A DNA stretch of 64,000 bases from Fictibacillus norfolkensis. GTDB taxonomy: Bacteria > Bacillota > Bacilli > Bacillales > Fictibacillaceae. Both the position numbers and the translations under genes were made by a program. Below the pieces are notes generated by a model. That model made no database searches, was not told where the DNA came from, and saw only the letters and a list, made by a program, of their open reading frames with translations. Positions 58,420 through 64,000 of the stretch are shown piece by piece. The stretch's first letter is position 1, and each line of letters opens with the position of its first letter. The stretch covers positions 62,001-126,000 of the forward strand of contig NZ_JACSQM010000002.1 in NCBI RefSeq assembly GCF_014836645.1, written 5' to 3'.

Positions 58420-59682
58420 TTATTCTGTTACTTTTATCTCCCTGTTCGCCTGCCTCTCTGCATCTTTTAATGCTTCTTTTAAAGGACGGTCACCTAAATA
58501 AGCACTCAGGAATTGGTTGTTGAAATTGTTCATCACTATCGGCAATGTTGGACCATCCTGCCATACCGTTGCATATTCTGCGCCGCTCACAAGAGGTCCG
58601 CGAAGTTCATCTTGATCAAAACCTAGTTCAGCAGCTACAGACTTTCTTGTCGGAAGAGCAAAGCCTTTGCTCGTCCATTTCTTCATTCCTTCTTTACCCG
58701 TGAGATATTCGATCAGTTCCCATGACTCTTTCTTATGCTCTGATTCTGCATTCATCGCGTATCCGACTGCAAAGGACATCGTCCCTTTTTTACCGTTTAC
58801 TGTCGGCAGTTCTGCTGTTCCATAATCAAGCTCTGGAAACGTGTCTTTTAAAAAAGGAATGTTCCAATTTCCTTCCATTACCATGGCTGCATTCCCCCGC
58901 CCGAACATCTCACCAGCGGATTGCCCTGCCCCCACTTCTGAAGGCGTTGCTGCAGTCTTATCTTTTATGTGCATATCAACCACTGGCTGGATCGCATCCA
59001 CAACTTTATCATCAGCAAAAGTGGCTCGACCATCTGTGATGACCTGTCCACCCTGAGATTCTGCCATATAATACATCCGTTCAATTTGTGGAAGCATACC
59101 AAGTCCGTAGACTTGCTTTTCTTGGTCCGTCAGCTTTTTAGCGATGATCTCCATCTCTTCCCACGTTTTTGGAGGTTCTTTTATTCCAGCTTCTTTGAAC
59201 ATTTTTTTGTTATAAAAAAGAGCGAGTGTTGAGTAATCTTTAGGCAAACCGTAAAGCTTCTCACCTTCTTTAAAGGCATCAAGCATCGGTTTTTCGAAAT
59301 CTGCCAGATCGAAGTCTTTTGTCACATACTTATTTAACGGTTCAACAGCGCCTGTCTCAATGAGAGCAGGAGCTTCAAAAGCATCAAGATAGAATACATC
59401 TGCTGCGGTTCCACCGATCAACCGTGTCTTCAGTACATCCATGTATTGATCACTGATCGTATTCAGTTTCACATCAATATGAGGATGTTCTTTTTCAAAA
59501 TCTGATAGAACTTCGTTTAACAATTTTTTCTCAGTCGGATTCCCCCCCCAACCACTCAGAACAATCTCTGTTTTACCTGATTGAGTTTCTTCTTCTCCAT
59601 TGTCATTACCACATCCAGTTAACATCGTTGCTAGGATTAGCGAAGATACACCGCATGCGGACAGCCACTTTGTACGTCTCAT
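58420..59682 (-). CDS. Sugar-binding lipoprotein of an ABC transporter
   Basis: 420 residues. Signal peptide with lipobox LTGC (Cys24), then a family 1 solute-binding fold: GWGGNPTEKKLLNEVLSDFEKEHPHIDVKL, YMDVLKTRLIGGTAADVFYLDAFEAP, LYGLPKDYSTLALFYNKKMFKEAG, NAAMVMEGNWNIPFLK, LPTRKSVAAELG. Anchored outside the membrane and feeds an oligosaccharide to the two permeases. Neighbouring debranching-type glucosidase suggests an alpha-glucan or oligosaccharide as substrate. Confidence 0.94.
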   Translation of the reverse strand: MRRTKWLSACGVSSLILATMLTGCGNDNGEEETQSGKTEIVLSGWGGNPTEKKLLNEVLSDFEKEHPHIDVKLNTISDQYMDVLKTRLIGGTAADVFYLDAFEAPALIETGAVEPLNKYVTKDFDLADFEKPMLDAFKEGEKLYGLPKDYSTLALFYNKKMFKEAGIKEPPKTWEEMEIIAKKLTDQEKQVYGLGMLPQIERMYYMAESQGGQVITDGRATFADDKVVDAIQPVVDMHIKDKTAATPSEVGAGQSAGEMFGRGNAAMVMEGNWNIPFLKDTFPELDYGTAELPTVNGKKGTMSFAVGYAMNAESEHKKESWELIEYLTGKEGMKKWTSKGFALPTRKSVAAELGFDQDELRGPLVSGAEYATVWQDGPTLPIVMNNFNNQFLSAYLGDRPLKEALKDAERQANREIKVTE

Positions 59683-59723
59683 CTTCTAAAACTCCCTTCT
59701 CTACATAAGGTAAACGAACCATT

Positions 59724-61817
59724 CTATTTTTGAATCACTTCATATCCAGTCGTATTTTCTTTAATCTCTACGGTCGTTTCTTCTTTTTCACGTTGAACAT
59801 GAACAGAAAGATGTCCTTCTCCAATTTTAATTCGGTCAACTTTTAGTTCTTTCATCTCTTTCAACAGTTGTGGAGAGAGGTAGATGACTTTGTTTAAACT
59901 ATCAGGAAATAATCCAAGAATGGTTTGGATGAAGACTAATGGTGTCCCTGCAGCCCAAGCTTGAGGGGAACATGCTACTGGGTATTTCACTGCTCTTCCT
60001 GCTTTAGAACCATATCCACAGAAAAGCTCAGGCAGTCTGTCATATTCAAAATGACTAGCCGCAGCTATCAATCCAGAGATCACCGTGTTTGCATCACTCT
60101 GGTGTTCTACTTTACTCATGCCAAGCAGGATCATACTGTTATCATGCGGCCATATGCTACCATCGTGATAACTCATGGGATTATACCCCGCTTCTCCTTC
60201 TGCCATCGTGCGAATACCATAACCTGAGAAAAATTGTGGGGACACAAGTTTTTTAATCACCTTACTTGCTTTATGATCATCCAGCATCTCTGCAAAAAGA
60301 ACATGACCAGGATTGGTCGTTAAAGTCCCTACCTGCTGCTTATCCTTATCCAATGCAATGGCATGAAACTCCTGATCTTCCATCCAAAACTTTTCGTCAT
60401 ACCGTTTCTTTAGCTTTTCTGCATCAAGACGAAGTTTAGTAGCTTCATCTACTCTACCAAGTACATCAAAAATAGCTGCAATACCGATTTTGGCTTGATA
60501 GACATATCCTTGAACCTCAGATAGAGCGATCGGTGTTTCTGCGTAATCTCCGTTTCGATGTACGATCGAATCACCAGAATCCTTCCAGCCCTGGTTCGCG
60601 ATCCCTTTACTAGATTCCTGATGATATTCTACGAATCCATCACCATCACGATCACCATATTCATCGATCCAGTTTAGTGCTGCATCTACATTAGACTTCA
60701 GCTGTTCTGCCAACGATAAGTCACCTGTCCATTTTGTATATTCTGATAAAAGGACTAAAAACAGAGGTGTTGCATCGATCGTTCCGTAATAAGGTGTAAA
60801 AGGTACTTGGTTTGTAGAAGCAAGTTCTCCGTATCGAATCTCGTGCATGATCTTGCCAGGTTGTTCATCACGCCAAGGATCTACTTTCGTACCTTGTTGA
60901 GAAGCCATGGTAAATAAAGTACCTTTTGCTATTTTAGGATTAAAAGCAAGCATCTGAAGCGCAGCGATCAAACTGTCTCTTCCGAAAGGAACACCAAACC
61001 AAGGTAACCCTGCTACTGGGAACGCTCCATGTCCAATGTCCGTTAACAAAACGCGTAGATCCATAATGCCTCTGTCGACAAGTCTTTGAAGTGGTTTGTA
61101 GTCTGTTTGTACTTTTGTTGTATCTCTTTCCCAATCTGTATAAGAAGTCTTTAGAAGTTGAAGCGCTTTCTCGGGATCCATGGCTGTTCCTGACTTTCCA
61201 TTAATTACAGGTGTCACAGAGAATGTTACCCTCTCTGCCTCCCCATGATTCAATTGAAAATCAAACGTGATAGTACCATCTTTATTTACCGACTTTGCTT
61301 CTCGATCCCAATGTATCTTTGTAGCCCGTTCAACATCGTCAGCTCCTTTATAGAAGTACTTTAAAGAGTTTTCTGTAACTTCTTCACCTGACCTTGTTCC
61401 AATCTCACCATATTGAAAACCTCGAATAATGAACATATCTGTAAAATCAGCGTCAACATGAACACTTATTTCAAAATTGACTGGTTTCGGATAATAGCTT
61501 TTCAACTGAAGTGTCTCATATAGTACGCCATCATAAATTAAGCGTTTTCTTTCGATCTCAATAGATTCCCTCCACAGAATGAGTTCTCCGTCCTTCTCCA
61601 TGTGAGGGTTAGTCAGCAAGATCTTTGCTTCATAATTCTCATCCGCAGATGAAGATAGAAGAATGGGATCTTGACCGTTTATTTTGATATCAAACTTGCT
61701 AAGAAACCGGGTATCTTTTGTGTACAATCCGAGTCCATAGTCGTTCTCTTTAGGAATATTCCCTTTGTCATCTGTTAAAAAAAATAGATCGTTTTCTTTT
61801 ATTACACGATAGTTCAT
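59724..61817 (-). CDS. Glycogen debranching-type (amylo-alpha-1,6-glucosidase family) enzyme
   Basis: 697 residues. N-terminal GDE_N_bis beta domain (about 1-235): NYRVIKENDLFFLTDDKGNI, GLGLYTKDTRFLSKFDI. C-terminal (alpha/alpha)6 barrel (about 240-660): AGLPWFGVPFGRDSLIAALQML, VDPWRDEQPGKIMHEIRYGE, RDGDGFVEYHQESSKGIANQGWKDSGDSI with the acidic catalytic-type residues, YNPMSYHDGSIWPHDNSMI, VACSPQAWAAGTPLVF. Cytosolic, likely cleaves imported oligosaccharides. First structural gene after lacI; ATG with AGGAGG. The true substrate may not be glycogen. Confidence 0.92.
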   Translation of the reverse strand: MNYRVIKENDLFFLTDDKGNIPKENDYGLGLYTKDTRFLSKFDIKINGQDPILLSSSADENYEAKILLTNPHMEKDGELILWRESIEIERKRLIYDGVLYETLQLKSYYPKPVNFEISVHVDADFTDMFIIRGFQYGEIGTRSGEEVTENSLKYFYKGADDVERATKIHWDREAKSVNKDGTITFDFQLNHGEAERVTFSVTPVINGKSGTAMDPEKALQLLKTSYTDWERDTTKVQTDYKPLQRLVDRGIMDLRVLLTDIGHGAFPVAGLPWFGVPFGRDSLIAALQMLAFNPKIAKGTLFTMASQQGTKVDPWRDEQPGKIMHEIRYGELASTNQVPFTPYYGTIDATPLFLVLLSEYTKWTGDLSLAEQLKSNVDAALNWIDEYGDRDGDGFVEYHQESSKGIANQGWKDSGDSIVHRNGDYAETPIALSEVQGYVYQAKIGIAAIFDVLGRVDEATKLRLDAEKLKKRYDEKFWMEDQEFHAIALDKDKQQVGTLTTNPGHVLFAEMLDDHKASKVIKKLVSPQFFSGYGIRTMAEGEAGYNPMSYHDGSIWPHDNSMILLGMSKVEHQSDANTVISGLIAAASHFEYDRLPELFCGYGSKAGRAVKYPVACSPQAWAAGTPLVFIQTILGLFPDSLNKVIYLSPQLLKEMKELKVDRIKIGEGHLSVHVQREKEETTVEIKENTTGYEVIQK

Positions 61818-61851
61818 GCTACAAATCCTCCTGATATTGTTAGTATATGTT

Positions 61852-61870
61852 TTCCCAAAACGTTTTCGGT
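61852..61870. promoter_or_regulatory. LacI-type operator before the debranching-type gene
   Basis: CCAAAACGTTTTCGG, a one-mismatch palindrome, sharing its core with the site before lacI at 62917-62932. Confidence 0.8.
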
Positions 61871-61890
61871 CATAGTCTAAGTAAAAACCA

Positions 61891-62907
61891 CTATCCGTGG
61901 TTTTCGATTGATGATTCTCTTTTTATAAATGTCGTTTGCAGTACTTTATTCTTTTCTACCTCTTTCCCTTCCAACAGATTTGTAAGAAGTTTTGTCGCTT
62001 CAAACCCTAATTTATACCGATCTTGTGCAATTGTAGATAATGATGGCGTTGAATAAGCAGATAAGATAATGTTATCAAATCCAACAATAGATAGTTCTTT
62101 TGGAAGTGTTTTACCCATCTTTTTCGCTGCTCTTATTGCCCCCATCGCCATAAGGTCACTTGCACAAAACAATGCAGAAATCTCAGGATGTGCTTTTAAT
62201 AGTTTGGCGGTTTCCCGTTCTGCTGTATCCTCCAAAAAAGCTCCGTTTACTACATAACTTTCGTTGAAAGGAATATTTTTTTTCATCAAAGCCGCTTGGT
62301 AGCCAGCTAACCGTTCTCTGCTGACAAAAGCTTGACTATGCCCATTAATCATCGCAATATGTTTATGACCTAAATTCAGGAGATGTTCTACCGCGGTTTG
62401 TGCACCGTCTTTATTGTTGGTTGTTACATAACCAACCGAATCACTTTCAATCGGAATATCAATAAGAATACAAGGAATATCACTTTTTAATACTTCGTCT
62501 AAGTACGGATCATCCGTTTTAATACCTTGTAGGATCACACCTTCTACTTTTCTTTCTTTACATAACTGGTTATACGTTTTTTCCTGCTGTTTTTTAGAAT
62601 CTGTACTGATCAAGACGAGTTCATATCCTAGTTCACCAGCACAGTCATTTACACCGCAGAGTACTTCAAAGGTAAAATTATCTTTACTTCCTTCAATTCG
62701 AAGTCCAGATACGAGCAATCCAATGGTTTTTGTTTTTTTCATTACGAGACTTCGTGCTAATAAACTAGGACTATAATTAAGTTCTTGAGCGATCATCTTT
62801 ATTTTTTCTCTTGTTTTTTCATTTACATCAGAGTAGCCGTTCAGCGCTCTGGAAACCGTTGTTACAGATACTCCTGCTTTTTTTGCAACATCTCTTATGG
62901 TAGCCAT
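61891..62907 (-). CDS. LacI family regulator of the oligosaccharide operon
   Basis: 338-residue repressor. HTH and hinge ATIRDVAKKAGVSVTTVSRALNGYSDV and LNYSPSLLARSL; sensor domain KTIGLLVSG, YELVLISTDSKKQ, VEGVILQGI, IAMINGHSQAFVSRERLAGYQ, ELSIVGFDNIILSAYSTPSLSTIAQD. It heads the same-strand run to the glucosidase and ABC genes. Palindromes precede both lacI and the glucosidase gene, and a CcpA site overlies its promoter. ATG with GGAGG. Confidence 0.94.
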   Translation of the reverse strand: MATIRDVAKKAGVSVTTVSRALNGYSDVNEKTREKIKMIAQELNYSPSLLARSLVMKKTKTIGLLVSGLRIEGSKDNFTFEVLCGVNDCAGELGYELVLISTDSKKQQEKTYNQLCKERKVEGVILQGIKTDDPYLDEVLKSDIPCILIDIPIESDSVGYVTTNNKDGAQTAVEHLLNLGHKHIAMINGHSQAFVSRERLAGYQAALMKKNIPFNESYVVNGAFLEDTAERETAKLLKAHPEISALFCASDLMAMGAIRAAKKMGKTLPKELSIVGFDNIILSAYSTPSLSTIAQDRYKLGFEATKLLTNLLEGKEVEKNKVLQTTFIKRESSIENHG

Positions 62908-62916
62908 ATTTTATCC

Positions 62917-62932
62917 TCCAAAACGTTTTGGA
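62917..62932. promoter_or_regulatory. LacI-type operator before lacI
   Basis: TCCAAAACGTTTTGGA, a perfect 16-bp palindrome overlapping the 5' end of the ribosome site of lacI. Confidence 0.85.
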
Positions 62933-62951
62933 ACTGATTAGTAGTTATCTT

Positions 62952-62975
62952 AACGCTTTTTGGTATCGCTTTCAA
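62952..62975 (-). promoter_or_regulatory. Promoter with CcpA cre site before lacI
   Basis: Minus strand TTGAAA, 17-bp spacer, TAAGAT. TGAAAGCGATACCA (62961-62974) fits the TGWAARCGNTWNCA cre consensus at every position and overlies the -35 box and spacer, so glucose repression of the operon is likely. Confidence 0.8.
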
Positions 62976-62995
62976 GTATGAGATTTATAACTATT

Positions 62996-63040
62996 AAAAA
63001 AACCCTGAGTGTAATCCTTCAAGACTACTTTCAGGGTTTC
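62996..63040 (-). terminator. Terminator of the LapA gene
   Basis: AAAACCCTGA...TCAGGGTTT stem with a long loop and T8 on the minus strand, just past the stop at 63049. Confidence 0.72.
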
Positions 63041-63048
63041 TTATGCAT

Positions 63049-63387
63049 CTACTTGTTTTCTTCTACTTTTTCATGAGGAACTTCTTCTGTAGGAGTTACA
63101 GGTTCAGAAGTATGTTCCGCAACCCGTTCTTCTTTCCAAGATTCTTTTTCATTATGAATCTGGTGCAGCTTTTTCACTTGTCGCTGCAGTTGAATCACTT
63201 TAATCAATCCGAAGAGTCCTACCGATAAGCCGCCGATTACGGCTGAACCTAAAATGACGAGTACTAATGGCCAGTTGGCAGTTCCAAAGAGGTAGTTGAT
63301 CTCTACGTCACCGACGTTAATAACGGCGAATGTTGCTATGATCAGTGCGAAGATAAAACCAAATATCAGATACAATTGCATTTTCAT
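63049..63387 (-). CDS. LapA/DUF1049 family membrane protein
   Basis: 112 residues. Two membrane helices (about 4-22 and 38-60) with the LapA pattern FAVINVGDVEINYLFGTANWPLVLVILGSAVIGGLSVGLFGL, then a coiled-coil IKVIQLQRQVKKLHQIHNEKE and an acidic, Pro/Glu-rich tail. Function not settled; linked to envelope assembly in other bacteria. The ATG at 63387 follows GAGGTG; the longer frame to 63435 is unlikely. Confidence 0.87.
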   Translation of the reverse strand: MKMQLYLIFGFIFALIIATFAVINVGDVEINYLFGTANWPLVLVILGSAVIGGLSVGLFGLIKVIQLQRQVKKLHQIHNEKESWKEERVAEHTSEPVTPTEEVPHEKVEENK

Positions 63388-63513
63388 TATTATCACCTCA
63401 TTGTTATCTATTCCCTCAATGAAAGGGAAATTCACCTAAATATATACGAATTTTTTTATGAAAGTTAAGCTGCTTTGATTTCGGGTATCCTTGTATTATG
63501 AGGAGGTGCTTCA

Positions 63514-64000
63514 TTGACGATTAAAGCTTATGTTTATGACGCATACGGAACACTTTTTGATGTACATTCCGTTACTGAAAAAGCCGAGTTTCATTTTAAA
63601 GGCCATGGTAAAGTCATCAGTGAAGAGTGGCGAAAAAAACAAGTAGAGTACTTCATGATTCACCAGCTAACTGGAACATACATTCCATTTTCCGTAGTCA
63701 CTTCCAATGCTCTTTTATATACTTTAAAAAAATTATCTCTACAATGCAACGAAGAAGCACTTGTTTCTTTAATGGAGGCTTATCTAGAACTACAAGTCTA
63801 TGAAGAAGTTCCCGACACTCTTCATAAAATTCAACAAAATAATATTAAGCAGGTTATTTTTTCTAATGGAACTTATAAAATGCTAAAGCCATTAGTTAAA
63901 AAAAGAGAGCTAACAGATGTAATAGACCTACTGTCAATTGAGGATGTTCAACAATATAAGCCTGCACCTGCTGCCTATCAGTATGCTCAGGAGACGTTAG
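63514..64000 (+). CDS. HAD family haloacid dehalogenase type II, N-terminal part
   Basis: About 162 residues before the window end. HAD motif I YVYDAYGTLFDV (nucleophile Asp in VYDAYGT), motif II VIFSNGTYKML, and the Lys of motif III in EDVQQYKPAPAAYQYA. The layout matches L-2-haloacid dehalogenase-type enzymes, which hydrolyse 2-haloacids or related compounds. TTG start with AGGAGGTG. The C-terminal motif IV lies outside the window. Confidence 0.87.
   Translation, partial: MTIKAYVYDAYGTLFDVHSVTEKAEFHFKGHGKVISEEWRKKQVEYFMIHQLTGTYIPFSVVTSNALLYTLKKLSLQCNEEALVSLMEAYLELQVYEEVPDTLHKIQQNNIKQVIFSNGTYKMLKPLVKKRELTDVIDLLSIEDVQQYKPAPAAYQYAQETL

Noticed and set aside
1..64000. CRISPR arrays, rRNA or tRNA genes
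   Set aside because: No regularly spaced repeats of 24-40 bp, no rRNA-like sequence and no tRNA cloverleaf were seen on either strand by reading.

Overview
The window looks like one continuous stretch of chromosome from a low-GC Gram-positive spore-former of the Bacillaceae. The grounds are AAGGAGG-type ribosome binding sites, TTGACA/TATAAT promoters, a T-box leader, a TPP riboswitch, CcpA-, Fur- and BirA-type sites, and many families typical of Bacillus and relatives (YteA, YitT, YkvI, IDEAL, DUF2512, FbpA, HAAS/PadR pairs). A Fictibacillus-like genus is possible but is only an impression. There are no rRNA or tRNA genes, no CRISPR array, no intact insertion sequence and no prophage block. 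One holin-type gene and one small tyrosine recombinase stand alone.

Layout. 1-4.9 kb: start of a dicarboxylate/amino-acid symporter, a double GNAT protein, a PadR/HAAS membrane pair, and proS behind a T-box leader. 5-10.5 kb: a LacI-controlled sugar cluster (lacI, ThuA-like, two Gfo/Idh/MocA dehydrogenases, TIM-barrel isomerase). 10.6-15.7 kb: AI-2E-type and DUF1206 membrane proteins, a fosmidomycin-resistance-type MFS pump, and a three-gene unit of HTH regulator, 69-residue protein and ClpP. 16-19.2 kb: thiD-thiM-thiE-thiW under a TPP riboswitch. 19.5-29.8 kb: small regulators and membrane proteins, an amino-acid permease, a second PadR/HAAS/DUF4097 unit, a DeoR regulator, a MazG-like enzyme, a YkvI-type transporter and a diguanylate cyclase. 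29.9-45.6 kb: holin-like, FlgM-like, purine/uracil permease, hydrolases, YteA, an HD-GYP protein, an M50 protease, an NlpC/P60 peptidase and several unknowns. 45.6-52.2 kb: a frameshifted HAD gene, YitT, a tyrosine recombinase, a broken Nif3-like gene, a methyltransferase, an alanine/glycine symporter and a small FbpA gene. 52.4-64 kb: a cation/proton antiporter, MscS, bioY-bioB with a BirA-type site, a LacI-controlled oligosaccharide ABC transporter with a debranching-type glucosidase, a LapA protein and the start of a HAD dehalogenase.

How it works together. Two sugar modules share a design: a LacI repressor heads a same-strand run of genes, with palindromes before both the repressor and the first structural gene. 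The second module also has a good CcpA site. Thiamine salvage is riboswitch-controlled and biotin uptake/synthesis has a BirA-type dyad. Cyclic-di-GMP synthesis (28 kb) and breakdown (37 kb) enzymes are both present.

Most unusual features. A short palindrome, GGGGTC-N-GACCCC, occurs six times in 24 kb. Four copies sit at stop codons, three of which fall inside or directly abut the palindrome; two carry the same companion hairpin; one lies in frame inside thiM. Two diverged copies of a larger structured repeat fill the gap at 8.2-8.6 kb. The HTH/small protein/ClpP unit has three TTACGT boxes exactly 18 bp apart over its promoter, and its small protein ends in an ssrA-like AIAA tail. Two genes are broken: a HAD phosphatase by one base in a T7 run, and a Nif3-like gene by an internal deletion.
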